Source: Rikenellaceae bacterium (GTDB lineage Bacteria > Bacteroidota > Bacteroidia > Bacteroidales > Rikenellaceae). Taken from it: a DNA stretch of 64,000 nucleotides. The stretch is taken from contig SUZF01000006.1 of NCBI GenBank assembly GCA_015060065.1, positions 30,207-94,206 on the forward strand, given 5' to 3'. Both the position numbers and the translations under genes were made by a program. Shown piece after piece: positions 9,592 through 20,175 of the stretch; the first letter of the stretch is position 1, and every line of letters starts with the position of its first letter. A model generated the notes under the pieces. It did not search any database. It saw only the letters and a list, made by a program, of their open reading frames with translations, and was not told the DNA's origin.

Positions 9592-12500
9592 ATGAAAGAG
9601 AATATAAAATATGGTTTGGCTTCGTTGAAGGCGCTCTTCTCGGTTAAGACGCTTTTAGCGACGGTGATGGCGATAGTGCTGTCATCGGCAGCCTATGCGC
9701 AAGGCACCATTACCGTCACAGGTACGGTAAAGGATGCAGCAGGTCAGCCAATGATTGGTGCTACGGTATTCGTAGTAAACGGTCAGGCGGGTACCACAAC
9801 CGACGCAAAGGGTCACTATTCTATCAAGGCTCCCGCAAACGGAACTTTGGAGTATCAGTTCCTTGGTTACACGTCGCAACAATTGAAAGTTAATAATCGC
9901 ACGACCATCAACGTAACCCTTAAAGAGGATACCGTTGCAATTGAGGAGGTCGTAGCCGTTGGTTATTCGACAATGGCAAAGACCGACCTTACGGGTTCGA
10001 TTACCAACGTGCGTATGTCGGATGTCGAGGATGCTCCGGTAACCTCTATCGACCAAGCATTGCAGGGTCGTGTTGCAGGTGCGGATATTATGTCCACCAC
10101 CGGTGAGCCGGGAGCAACGACTTCGATTCGTATTCGTGGTACTCGTTCAATTACGGCATCAAATGAGCCGTTGATTGTGGTCGATGATGTGATTGACGCA
10201 GTGAGCGACCTCGGTGATATCAACCCCGCCGACGTTAAGTCGATTTCGGTGTTGAAGGATGCCTCTTCGACGGCAATCTACGGTGCGCGAGGTTCGAATG
10301 GTGTTATCATCGTGACTACGAACAAGGGACAGCAGGGTAAGCCTTCGATTAAGTTCAAGGCTGACGTCGGCTTCTCGCAGTTGCCTCGTGCGCTGGATAT
10401 CATGGATGCTTCGGAGTTCGCGCGTTATCGTAACGATGTCTATTACTTCCAGCGTGGTAGCAGTAAATACAACCAGTCGGAGGAAAACTATCGCTATCCC
10501 AACCCCGAAGCTTTGGGTAAGGGTACCGATTGGGTGAAGGCTATTACCCGTACAGGTCTTTATCAGAACTACAACCTTTCGATTTCGGGTGGTGATAAGA
10601 AGAGCAAGTATTTTGCATCATTCGGTTACCACAACAATCAGGGTATTGTGATTTGTTCGGGTGTTCAGCGTTTTACGGGTCGTTTGAATATTGATCGTCA
10701 ATTCTTCAAGTGGTTGAAGATTGGTGCCAATTTGAGTTACGACTATCGTGATAACGATAACAACAAGACATATATCGGTGGTACTCGTTACTACGATGCA
10801 GCAATCTACCTGAACCCGTTGCTCGAACCGACAGATACGGTCAATGACTTGTACGGTACCGGTTTCGATGGTGGTCAGCCGTTTAACTCGCCTTATCTGC
10901 GAGCACACCTCGTGTCTAATAACACCATCCGTAAATCGACTAACATTACTCCGTTTGTTGAGATTAAGTTCAAACCGTACTTGACCTTCAAGTCGCGTTT
11001 CAGCTACTTTGCATTCCACCGTCACATGTATCAGTACACCCCCGGAACAATTCCTACTTATGCAGCAATTGCACAGGGAGGTGTGGCTTATCGTGCAGAG
11101 AACAGCCAAATTAAACTTACCAACGAGAACACCCTCTCGTTGCGTAAGATGTTCCGTAAGGTACACTGGGTAGAGGCTATGCTCGGTTTCACGATGGAGA
11201 AATATACCGAGAACAACCTGACTATGCAGGGTACGGGTTATCTCGATGACAATGTGAGATGGGATAATATGGGTGCAATTCCCGACAAGAAGAACTTGTC
11301 TGTTTCGACAACGCTGAACGAGCGTACTCGTATGTCGGGTCTTATGCGTCTGTATTATAACTACAAGCGTCGTCTCTACTTCACATTCACGGCACGTGCC
11401 GATGGTTCTTCGACCTTTGCGAAGAATAATAAGTGGGGTTTCTTCCCCTCTGGTGCGTTCAAGTGGATGATTAACAAGGAGCGTTTCATGGTTAATACCT
11501 CTAACTGGCTCGATGAGTTCGCATTGCGTTTGAGTGCCGGTCTTTCGGGTAACGATGCAATCTCGTACTACCGTTCGCTTGCAGCGTTGAGTAACACAAC
11601 CGGAGGATGGCTCTTTGGCGAAAATCAGCCCGTAGCGTTCTATCCCTCGCGTCTGGCGTCGGAGGACCTTACTTGGGAGAAGACCGCGATGTACAATGCC
11701 GCTATCGACTTTGCGGTATTTAACCGTCGCTTGGAGTTCACTCTCGAAGGCTACTATGCTCGCACAACAGACCTTCTCTTGTCGGTACAGTTGGCATCGC
11801 AGACCGGTTTTACGTCGCGTTACGCTAACCTCGGTACTACGCAAAATGCCGGTGTCGAGTTGAGCATTACCAGCCGTAATATCATGAAGCCGAAGTTCAC
11901 TTGGACTACTACCTTCACGATTTCGCATAATAAGCAGAAGGTGCTTGATATCGGTACCGATGAGTATGTATCGGCATACAACTCGCCCGGTAACAACTCC
12001 TATATGATGTATGGTTACGTTAAGGGTTATCCTCTTGCAGCACTCTGGGGCTTCAAGTATCAGGGTGTATGGCACAATCAGGACGAGATTGATCGTAACA
12101 AGCATACAAAAGCGTACTGCTCGCCTGCTATCAATCCGAACCTCGGTGCCCCGAAATATACCGATGTTAATCACGATGGTTTGCTCAATGTCGATGACCT
12201 CGTGTTCCTCGGTTCGGCTGACCCGATTGTACAGGGAGGTTTGCAGAATACGTTCAATATCGGCAAGTTGAAGATTGGTGTTTACTTCACTTATTCGGTA
12301 GGTGGTAAGATTTACAACCTTACGGAGTTCTATATGGCAGGTTCGTCATATACCAACCAGTATCGCTATATGCTTAATGCATGGCATCCGGAGCGTAATC
12401 CTCAATCGAATATCCCTGCTGCATACCGTGGTCAGGACGATATCGCCAGCTCGCGAATGTTGCACGATGCTTCGTTCATCCGTTTGAAGAACGTATCGAT

Positions 12501-12711
12501 TGGTTACACCTTCGACCTGCGTAAATACACGAAGGTTCTTCGCGATATTACGATTAGCGCAAGTGGCGAAAACCTCTATTTGTGGAAGAACTACAATGGT
12601 TTCGACCCGGACGTTTCGACGGAGAGCAGTGGCTCGACAATTCGTCGTATGGACAATGGTGCATACCCGAAACCTCGTACCATTATATTCAGTGTTCAAC
12701 TCCGCTACTAA
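9592..12711 (+). CDS. SusC/RagA family TonB-linked outer membrane protein
   Basis: 1039 aa; carboxypeptidase-like N-domain, VAVGYSTMAKTDLTGSI, plug SIRIRGTRSI...YGARGSNGVIIVTT, C-terminal beta barrel. Confidence 0.95.
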   Translation: MKENIKYGLASLKALFSVKTLLATVMAIVLSSAAYAQGTITVTGTVKDAAGQPMIGATVFVVNGQAGTTTDAKGHYSIKAPANGTLEYQFLGYTSQQLKVNNRTTINVTLKEDTVAIEEVVAVGYSTMAKTDLTGSITNVRMSDVEDAPVTSIDQALQGRVAGADIMSTTGEPGATTSIRIRGTRSITASNEPLIVVDDVIDAVSDLGDINPADVKSISVLKDASSTAIYGARGSNGVIIVTTNKGQQGKPSIKFKADVGFSQLPRALDIMDASEFARYRNDVYYFQRGSSKYNQSEENYRYPNPEALGKGTDWVKAITRTGLYQNYNLSISGGDKKSKYFASFGYHNNQGIVICSGVQRFTGRLNIDRQFFKWLKIGANLSYDYRDNDNNKTYIGGTRYYDAAIYLNPLLEPTDTVNDLYGTGFDGGQPFNSPYLRAHLVSNNTIRKSTNITPFVEIKFKPYLTFKSRFSYFAFHRHMYQYTPGTIPTYAAIAQGGVAYRAENSQIKLTNENTLSLRKMFRKVHWVEAMLGFTMEKYTENNLTMQGTGYLDDNVRWDNMGAIPDKKNLSVSTTLNERTRMSGLMRLYYNYKRRLYFTFTARADGSSTFAKNNKWGFFPSGAFKWMINKERFMVNTSNWLDEFALRLSAGLSGNDAISYYRSLAALSNTTGGWLFGENQPVAFYPSRLASEDLTWEKTAMYNAAIDFAVFNRRLEFTLEGYYARTTDLLLSVQLASQTGFTSRYANLGTTQNAGVELSITSRNIMKPKFTWTTTFTISHNKQKVLDIGTDEYVSAYNSPGNNSYMMYGYVKGYPLAALWGFKYQGVWHNQDEIDRNKHTKAYCSPAINPNLGAPKYTDVNHDGLLNVDDLVFLGSADPIVQGGLQNTFNIGKLKIGVYFTYSVGGKIYNLTEFYMAGSSYTNQYRYMLNAWHPERNPQSNIPAAYRGQDDIASSRMLHDASFIRLKNVSIGYTFDLRKYTKVLRDITISASGENLYLWKNYNGFDPDVSTESSGSTIRRMDNGAYPKPRTIIFSVQLRY

Positions 12712-12714
12712 AAT

Positions 12715-14445
12715 ATGATGACAACTATGAAAACAACAATATTCAATATCAAACGTCTCTTCACTGCGGTAGTAGCCGTAGCAGCTGTAACGATGAGTTC
12801 GTGCAGCCTCGAAGAGAATATGAAATCGAATTATTCGCCGGCTAATTTCTATCGCACGGCGGCGGAGTGTGAGGCTGGTCTTAACGGCTGCTATATTCCG
12901 GCTCGTTCGATTTTCAACGGAACTTATATGCTTGCTACCGAGTCAGTATCGGATATTATGTACTGTAACTCCGGTACCAAGGACGCATTGCTTGATATCT
13001 CACCCGCTAACCCGCGTTTTGGTAACAATATGTGGAACAACGGCTATTCGGGTGTTATGCGTGCTAACAATGTCTTGGCTGCGATTGATCGTTGTGAGGC
13101 TCTCACCGAGGAGGAGCGCGCAAGACTGCATGCCGAGGGAGTTGTCCTTCGTGCATTCTACTATTGGATTCTGACCAATAACTTCAATGATGTTCCCTTC
13201 TATACCGACGAGATTCGTGTTACGGAGGACCAGTTGCGTATTGCGAAGTATCCGCGTATGTCTGCTGTCGATACCCGTCGCTTCCTCATCGACGAAATCG
13301 AGGAGGTGCTGTCGAGTCCTTATGTTAAGCAGGAGCGCACCTTCGAAAATGGCGGAAAGAAAGCCCGTATGGGTGCAGCTGTGGGTTGGATGCTTGCTGC
13401 GAAGATGGCTATGTGGAACGCATGTGCCGAGGATAAGAATCCCGACTTGCAGGTCTTCAAGATGGAGCATCCTTACCACAAACCTTACGAGGGCGCTGCC
13501 TATTGGTGGAGGCGAGCTCTTACAATGCTCGACCATTTGGAGGAGATTTATGGTGACTTGTCGCAGTATCCTATCGAGGATAATGTATTCAGCAAGAAAT
13601 TTACGCTCGAATCTATCTGGGAGAACTCGAACACCTACGATGAGCAGGGTTTGAAGGTTACTATCAATGTTGCAGGTTTCTTTATGCCCAACCGATCAAG
13701 CGCGGATGGTGGAGATGCCGGTTATGGTACCGATGCTATCTATGGTGGTATCAGTATTCCCGAATTGGGTGGTTATGCACGTACTTACACTGCATTCCGT
13801 CCTAATGCATATTTCTACCAGCAGTTGCAGAATTTCGAGAACTTCAACCGCATGGAGCGTGGCGAGAACTACGACAAGCGTATTCTTATCAACTTGGCTT
13901 GGGGATGGAACGTGGATGAGTCGAACTCAAATCCGAAATCGGATGGCTTCAAGTGGTTTAAGAACTTTACACAAGCAAGCCGTCCTTGGATGGGTTACAA
14001 ATTCTGGTGTCCCGGTATGCGCAATACTGCCGATAGCAATAACCACCGCATTCTTCGCTATGCAGGTGCGCTGCTTATGCAGGCCGAGTGTCACTTAATG
14101 TTGGGCGACAGAGCTCGTTCTGCGGAGTACTTGAATAAGGTACGCTCGCGCGCAGGCTTGGGTCCTGTTGTTCCGGAGAACTATCGTAACACGGCAGCAT
14201 TCCTTGTCGAGATTCAGAAGGAGCATGCTCGTGAGTTGATTGGCGAGTTCCAGCGCAAGCACGAGTTGGTACGATGGGGTATCTGGTACACCAGCGTATT
14301 GGACTACAACCAGAATACCGCTAATGGAAAGGTTCTTTTCGAAAATATTGCTCCTTGCCACGAGTATTATCCTATTCCCGATAAGCAGTGTTCGTATTCG
14401 GGTGGTGCGCTTGATAATAAGGAGTATAACAAGTACGGTTTGTAA
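12715..14445 (+). CDS. RagB/SusD family nutrient-uptake lipoprotein
   Basis: 576 aa, directly downstream of SusC; lipobox VTMSSC; RYAGALLMQAECHLMLGD, YLNKVRSRAGL, C-terminal YYPIPDKQ. Confidence 0.93.
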   Translation: MMTTMKTTIFNIKRLFTAVVAVAAVTMSSCSLEENMKSNYSPANFYRTAAECEAGLNGCYIPARSIFNGTYMLATESVSDIMYCNSGTKDALLDISPANPRFGNNMWNNGYSGVMRANNVLAAIDRCEALTEEERARLHAEGVVLRAFYYWILTNNFNDVPFYTDEIRVTEDQLRIAKYPRMSAVDTRRFLIDEIEEVLSSPYVKQERTFENGGKKARMGAAVGWMLAAKMAMWNACAEDKNPDLQVFKMEHPYHKPYEGAAYWWRRALTMLDHLEEIYGDLSQYPIEDNVFSKKFTLESIWENSNTYDEQGLKVTINVAGFFMPNRSSADGGDAGYGTDAIYGGISIPELGGYARTYTAFRPNAYFYQQLQNFENFNRMERGENYDKRILINLAWGWNVDESNSNPKSDGFKWFKNFTQASRPWMGYKFWCPGMRNTADSNNHRILRYAGALLMQAECHLMLGDRARSAEYLNKVRSRAGLGPVVPENYRNTAAFLVEIQKEHARELIGEFQRKHELVRWGIWYTSVLDYNQNTANGKVLFENIAPCHEYYPIPDKQCSYSGGALDNKEYNKYGL

Positions 14446-14452
14446 AATGTGA

Positions 14453-16660
14453 ATGGTTATGAAAACTATTGTAAATAATATTATTAAACATTTGACTCGT
14501 GCGGCAGCAGTCGTAGCATTGGCGGTATCGCCCGTGCTGACTGCGTGCGAGGACAGATTATTCGAGGAGAATATTCCGCTGGGAACCAATTACTCGAAAA
14601 TAGCACTTGAAAACATGTCAAGTACGACGCCTATCTCGGTTGTTTCAACCGGAAATTGGACTGCTCGCCTTGAACCTACCGTTACGTGGGCAACTATTGA
14701 CCGCACATCGGGTAGCGGCAATGAGCAGATTCAATTGACCTATTCGGCAAACCCGGAGGCTATTCGTCGCGTTACGCTTGTCTTGAAGATGGGTCATCAC
14801 ACACGTCGCATTCTTATCGAGCAGGCTGGTGATGCAACTCACTTCCGTTTCAAGTTGGATGGTCGTGAGATTACCATCGAGAAGCCGCAGGCAACTCGTT
14901 ACCTTACTTTCGATTCGAACCTTCCGGCGGATCAGTATGCGAATGTCGAGGTTCGCGATTTGAAGTTCCTCGATGCAAACAATGCTGACTGGATTTCGAA
15001 CCCCCGTATGAATGGTAAGGTGTTGGCTTTCGATGTGGAGGCTAATGATGGAGATGTTAATCGTTCGGCACAGATTACGGTTGCCTATGTGGATCCGTAT
15101 AGCGAGACTGTCGAGGAGTATGAGACCACTGCAACGGTTACTCAATCGACCGAAGAGTCGCAGGGTATCACTGTCGATGAACTTATCACCAACTACGAAA
15201 ATGCCAAGGTTGCCGGTGAGGTAAATGCCAAAGGCGAGTGGGTGGTAACATCGCCCTTTACGACCGGTGTTAAGGTTGTTGGTGTTTCGGTAAGTAACTC
15301 TGACGGTTTGAATACTGCATCGAATGCTGTGAATAATCCTACGGAGGGTAGTAACGGAAATGCCGCTTATGCTGCAATCAGCCATGAGGAGAATGGCCGT
15401 ACCGCTTATATCCAGAATGAGACGGCTACCAAGGCTATTCGAGTTTTGACCCAGACTGCTGCGGATAACTTCGTTTCTCCGTTTGCCGAGGCACAGATTC
15501 GCGTTGATGGTCTTACGATGGTTCGCGAGGAGAATCCGACCCGCTACACCATTAAGAATGTACCTATTTACCACATCGTAGGCGTGGGTGAAGCAAATAC
15601 GAAAACTGTTCCGGTTAAGGAGAAGTATATCAGCGAATTGACCGACGAAGACGTATATACTTACGTTACGCTCAAAGATGTCGAGTTTACCTTCAAGCAA
15701 GGCTCGTTCTTCAATACTAACAATGGTTACTATAGCCGTTGTGACTACTATCCAGTGAATGTTCGTGATATTCAGGGTAGTAAAATCTATATGTTCGTGA
15801 ATCACTCGGTAGATTTCGCTCGTAATGGCAATCCTATTCCGCAGGGTTCGGGTAATCTGCGCGGTGTAATTACCTACGAGACTTCGCACGGCTACGGTAT
15901 CCGTGACGGATATATGGGTCGCTACTCGATTCGTCCTTATAACGCTGACGACCTGATGGTTGCTGCCGAGCCTGACAGCCGCTATAAGACTATCGTTGAG
16001 TGGGATTGGGATAATAAGGTGCTGGATATGACATCCGATAACAAGGTTAAGTCTATTGTCGGAAGTGGTTATATCTATCACGACAATGGAACGGCTCCCA
16101 AGTTGGCTAACGACTTTAACTACTTGAAGGTTGAATTTAATGATAAAAATGAGGAAATAAAGCAAAATCCTAGCTCGGCAATTCGTTACACTACCAAGTG
16201 GATGGATTCTGCCGGAGAGTTTATCGGTTTGAACTTCGAGTTCTCGACTTTGGGCGAGGCCGGTAACAACCCCGTGATGACCTTCTGCGGTTACGGTGGT
16301 AGTTCGCAGAGTGCTGATGGTTCGGGTAGCCTTGTGGTTTCGTACTGGACTCTGTACTACTCGATAGATGGAGGTGTAACCTTTACGCAGGTGCCTGATT
16401 GTGAGTTTACTCTTCGTCCCTTCGTATATTGGAGTGCGAAGTGTCCTTACTATGCTACGATGGGTGTTCAGGAGTACTCTTACAACTTGCCCGCAGAGGT
16501 TCTCGGTCAGGAGAAGGTAATTATACGTATGGTGCCGGCAGTCAATAAGCGCTCGTCGATGTATGGTGTGGCAAATCCGGCTTTGGATGGTGTAACACTT
16601 GACTCGTCGCACTCGGTCGGTATGGTTATCTGTAATGCTACCGTTAAGTATAACAAGTAA
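14453..16660 (+). CDS. BACON + DUF5689-type lipoprotein
   Basis: 735 aa; NWTARLEPTVTWATIDRTSGSGNEQIQLTY (BACON); YISELTDEDVYTYVTLKDVEF...PQGSGNLRGVITYE (DUF5689-like). Confidence 0.7.
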   Translation: MVMKTIVNNIIKHLTRAAAVVALAVSPVLTACEDRLFEENIPLGTNYSKIALENMSSTTPISVVSTGNWTARLEPTVTWATIDRTSGSGNEQIQLTYSANPEAIRRVTLVLKMGHHTRRILIEQAGDATHFRFKLDGREITIEKPQATRYLTFDSNLPADQYANVEVRDLKFLDANNADWISNPRMNGKVLAFDVEANDGDVNRSAQITVAYVDPYSETVEEYETTATVTQSTEESQGITVDELITNYENAKVAGEVNAKGEWVVTSPFTTGVKVVGVSVSNSDGLNTASNAVNNPTEGSNGNAAYAAISHEENGRTAYIQNETATKAIRVLTQTAADNFVSPFAEAQIRVDGLTMVREENPTRYTIKNVPIYHIVGVGEANTKTVPVKEKYISELTDEDVYTYVTLKDVEFTFKQGSFFNTNNGYYSRCDYYPVNVRDIQGSKIYMFVNHSVDFARNGNPIPQGSGNLRGVITYETSHGYGIRDGYMGRYSIRPYNADDLMVAAEPDSRYKTIVEWDWDNKVLDMTSDNKVKSIVGSGYIYHDNGTAPKLANDFNYLKVEFNDKNEEIKQNPSSAIRYTTKWMDSAGEFIGLNFEFSTLGEAGNNPVMTFCGYGGSSQSADGSGSLVVSYWTLYYSIDGGVTFTQVPDCEFTLRPFVYWSAKCPYYATMGVQEYSYNLPAEVLGQEKVIIRMVPAVNKRSSMYGVANPALDGVTLDSSHSVGMVICNATVKYNK

Positions 16661-16673
16661 AAGTTGATACGTT

Positions 16674-18968
16674 ATGAAATTCAATAATATGAAAACAATT
16701 ATTAAGAGCCTGATGTTGGCAATGACGGCGTGCTTTGCAGTGTCGTGCGTTGTCGAAGAGATGGACTACACCTCCGACGTGGATCTTGGAGCCAAGGTCG
16801 ATGGTAAGATTATCGAGGTAACAGCAGATGCCGGAACTCTTGATATCGAGGTATTCTCCAATAAGACCTATAAGGCAGAGGTCGTTTCGGGTGAAGATTG
16901 GGTGTCGTTGAAGAAGTTGGCTTCATCGGAGGCTACTTCTGAAATCTCACTTACGGGCGATAGCAAGTTTGTTGTTGACTACGACCGCAATGCCCGCTTC
17001 CGCCGTATGGCTAAAATCGTTCTTTCGGCAGACAACCGCAAGGATACGTTGAGTATTAAGCAGGTTGGACCTGTGGAGGCAACAATTGAACTTCCTGATA
17101 ACCGCCTCTTCTTGGAGCAGGAGGGTGGAGAGATGCGTACTCGTTTTATCTCGAAGATTGATTTTGCCGAGATTGACATCAATGTCGAGTATGCTGATCC
17201 CAACGATACCGGTTGGCTTTCGGAGTTTGAGCGAGTGAATAACTACCTCTGCTTCCGTGTTGGTGAGAAATTAAGTGAATCTCCTTCACGTAAGGCTGTG
17301 GTAACATTCTCTTACACCGATGGTTGGGGCGAAGTTGTGAGCGACAAGATGTCGATTATGCAGAATGGCGCCAATAACGACATAGGCGAGACCATCTCGT
17401 TTGAGGAGTTGCGCCAGATTGATGGTCGTATCTCGGAGCCTATCTGTATCGAGGGCTATATCGTCAGCGACATAACTAACGGAAACGCTGCCGATAACCC
17501 GCACACCTCGAAGACCTCTATTGACTATACCCATACCAATATGTGTGGTTACCTCGAAAGTCTCGATGGTAGATATGGTGTTCGTTTGGAGTTCGATACT
17601 CCCGATGATTATGTATTCCGTCGCTACGACAAGGTTAAACTTAACTTGAAGGGTGCTGTTGTAACTCGCGAGGGTAGCACAGTTGTTGCCGATAACAACC
17701 CGATTCGTTATGCTATCAGTGACTTGACCGAGGATAACGTGATGACTGTTGAGGGTGGTAGCGCAGCGCAGATTCCGGAGAAGATTAAGTACTTCAAGGA
17801 TTTGACTGACGATGATATGTACACCTACGTACAACTCCGCGATTGTGAGTTCCCGGTTCGTAAGGGTCCGCTTACCCCGATTAACGAGGGTTATGCTAAA
17901 CTGTTTAGTTCGAATCGTATCTCGAAGTATCCGATGCTTGTGCGCGATATCAACGGAAGTTCTTTCTACACCTATACCAACACGACTTGTGACTATCGCC
18001 GTACCGGTGAGATGATGCCGCAGGGTTCGGGTACTTTGGCCGGTGTTATCGTCTATGAGGCATATGACCGCTTTGAGTGGGATGTCGAGAAGTGTGCCGA
18101 GTATCAGGCTATGGGCTTCGACGAGGACCAGATTCTCGAACTCGGAAATATCGGTCGCTACCAGATTCGTCACCAGTCGCGCGACGATATCCAGTTGGCA
18201 GAGTCGTTTAGCAATGGCTTCTCGGCGTTGGTTTGTGAGTTTGCATACTTCAATGCAACACGTACCGATGTCGTTAAGACTGTCGATGAGTATGGCGTTC
18301 TGCATGCTTCTTATGGCTCTGGTACGTTGACCCATTCGAGTGCAACCGAGACCAAGACAGGTATTTCAGCGAAGGATTCATATTGCTACCTTGGCCCTTG
18401 TGGTGCCTATAAGAACAATGATAATGGTACGGGCGTCTTTGACAAAGATGGCAAGAGAGTAAGTGTTGCACATGGTGACGGAAGTAGCAATGTTGTGCGT
18501 AAGGGTTCAGTTGCCACTTCGGATGGTATGGCTTGGCGTCACAGCACTTGGCTCAATGGCGAGACAGACTTCCACTATTGGTTGGTTTCGTTCTCGACAA
18601 GCAATGTGCCTCGTGGTCGCCACATGTCGCTCCAAATTGCAACTGCAAACCATGGTCCCGGTGGCACTCCTCGCTATTGGAGTGTCGATTGGTCGTCAGA
18701 TGGAACGGCTTGGACAAATATCTCGTCTTACACAGTGCCTGACTTCGTGTTTAACGACTATACGACGTACTTCCAGACCGGTGGTGCCAAGTATATCAAC
18801 GTGGCATTGCCCGATGAGATGGCAGGACTCTCGACGGTCTATATCCGTATGAAGCCGATGGATAGCCGCGCAGGTAATACCGCTTCGCCTTATGGTTATG
18901 CCGATAGCAAGATTGTGAATGGTAAGTACAACTCGTTGGAGTACGTTGCAGTCCGCTACAACAAATAG
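16674..18968 (+). CDS. BACON + DUF5689-type lipoprotein (paralogue of preceding gene)
   Basis: 764 aa; lipobox FAVSC; ICIEGYIVSDITNGN, YFKDLTDDDMYTYVQLRDCEFPV...PQGSGTLAGVIVYE. Confidence 0.72.
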   Translation: MKFNNMKTIIKSLMLAMTACFAVSCVVEEMDYTSDVDLGAKVDGKIIEVTADAGTLDIEVFSNKTYKAEVVSGEDWVSLKKLASSEATSEISLTGDSKFVVDYDRNARFRRMAKIVLSADNRKDTLSIKQVGPVEATIELPDNRLFLEQEGGEMRTRFISKIDFAEIDINVEYADPNDTGWLSEFERVNNYLCFRVGEKLSESPSRKAVVTFSYTDGWGEVVSDKMSIMQNGANNDIGETISFEELRQIDGRISEPICIEGYIVSDITNGNAADNPHTSKTSIDYTHTNMCGYLESLDGRYGVRLEFDTPDDYVFRRYDKVKLNLKGAVVTREGSTVVADNNPIRYAISDLTEDNVMTVEGGSAAQIPEKIKYFKDLTDDDMYTYVQLRDCEFPVRKGPLTPINEGYAKLFSSNRISKYPMLVRDINGSSFYTYTNTTCDYRRTGEMMPQGSGTLAGVIVYEAYDRFEWDVEKCAEYQAMGFDEDQILELGNIGRYQIRHQSRDDIQLAESFSNGFSALVCEFAYFNATRTDVVKTVDEYGVLHASYGSGTLTHSSATETKTGISAKDSYCYLGPCGAYKNNDNGTGVFDKDGKRVSVAHGDGSSNVVRKGSVATSDGMAWRHSTWLNGETDFHYWLVSFSTSNVPRGRHMSLQIATANHGPGGTPRYWSVDWSSDGTAWTNISSYTVPDFVFNDYTTYFQTGGAKYINVALPDEMAGLSTVYIRMKPMDSRAGNTASPYGYADSKIVNGKYNSLEYVAVRYNK

Positions 18969-18983
18969 TAAATAACCGACACG

Positions 18984-19012
18984 GAGGGGCTGAACTAATC
19001 GGACAGCCCCTC
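18984..19012. terminator. Stem-loop between DUF5689 gene and MBL gene
   Basis: GAGGGGCTG-aactaatcgga-CAGCCCCTC. Confidence 0.5.
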
Positions 19013-19041
19013 TGTTCGAAACTTTAATAAAACCAGAACTG

Positions 19042-20037
19042 ATGAAAAAATTATTTATGTCATTGGTGGCGTTGATGATGACTACCGTAGTCAGCGCCCA
19101 GATTGTGAGAGAGGCTCCAAAACCCTCGGAGGGAGAGTTCCGTAAGGCCGTTAAGACCCTTCTTTACAAATCGTCTTGCACCAATCTGACGCCGGAGCGT
19201 TTGAAGGCTATGGAGATTACGCAGGATATGATTAACCACTTCACAACGACCGAGTTTAAGGCTTTTTGGAGTTTGAATGACTGGTACGAGATTGAGAATC
19301 AGGAGCGTTTCGGTGTTCCCTATTTCCTTCGTGCTTCTATCGACAAGATTCTCAAAGAGGTGCGCTCGACCAAGTTGAAGGATGGTCAGGTGGCAGTGTG
19401 GTTACTCTATAATATGGCTTATGTTATCAAGACCCCGACTCACACCTTCGGTATCGACCTTCGCGCAAAGCGTCTGGACGAACTTATGAAGTATATCGAG
19501 TTCTCGATGATTACCCACGCACACGGTGACCACTGGGCGTATGCTTGCGTTACTCCGTCGAAGAAGCAGGGTAAACCGCTCTATGCGAATTTTAATATCA
19601 AGGGTGGTGCTGTTACCCGCGTAAAGCATGGTGACGTGATTAAGTTTGACGATATCACGATTCGTTGTACCGTGGGCGACCACAACTCAAAACTCAAAAA
19701 CTTCGTGGTAGCATACGAGATTGACTGCGGACCGCGCACTAATCACACGATTATCTACCACACGGGCGATTCGAACAACTACACACAACTCAATCCTCAA
19801 AGTTCTGTGGATATCTTTATCCCGCATATGGCTGTGGGCTTGAATATGCAGGCTGCTATCGACAATATTCAGCCTAACTATGTGTTGCTTTCGCACATTC
19901 AGGAGTTGGGTCACTCGATTGATAAGTGGCGTTGGACATTCGATGATGCTTTGAAGTTGAAGAATAAGCTTGTTCACGACAAGGTTTATATTCCTTGTTG
20001 GGGAGAGCGTATTATTTATACGAAGAAAGCCGAATAA
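19042..20037 (+). CDS. Secreted MBL-fold metallo-hydrolase
   Basis: Signal peptide; metal-binding THAHGDHW, HTGDSNN, LLSHIQELGHS. Confidence 0.85.
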   Translation: MKKLFMSLVALMMTTVVSAQIVREAPKPSEGEFRKAVKTLLYKSSCTNLTPERLKAMEITQDMINHFTTTEFKAFWSLNDWYEIENQERFGVPYFLRASIDKILKEVRSTKLKDGQVAVWLLYNMAYVIKTPTHTFGIDLRAKRLDELMKYIEFSMITHAHGDHWAYACVTPSKKQGKPLYANFNIKGGAVTRVKHGDVIKFDDITIRCTVGDHNSKLKNFVVAYEIDCGPRTNHTIIYHTGDSNNYTQLNPQSSVDIFIPHMAVGLNMQAAIDNIQPNYVLLSHIQELGHSIDKWRWTFDDALKLKNKLVHDKVYIPCWGERIIYTKKAE

Positions 20038-20074
20038 AAAAACGCAGATATCGGCGCTTTTGGCGTCATTGCTT

Positions 20075-20121
20075 GCCCCCGAAATCCTCACATACGTTCA
20101 GTATGCTCCGGATTCGGGGGC
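20075..20121. repeat. Compound two-stem hairpin, possible REP-like element
   Basis: GCCCCCGAAaTCC-tca-CATAC-gttca-GTATG-ctcc-GGATTCGGGGGC. Confidence 0.6.
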
Positions 20122-20175
20122 TTACTATTTTCGGGGAGATTCATCGACCTTGCAACCTTTGCACCTTTAACGAAA

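Noticed and set aside
14645-16684. 679-aa antisense ORF, plus similar ones at 10618-12174 (-), 4465-5631 (-), 987-2003 (-), 2916-3917 (-), 17286-18335 (-)
   Set aside because: Each lies antisense over a well-supported gene, starts and stops without its own regulatory signals, and encodes no recognisable domain. The codon bias of the sense strand (few TTA/CTA/TCA in phase) explains the open frames.
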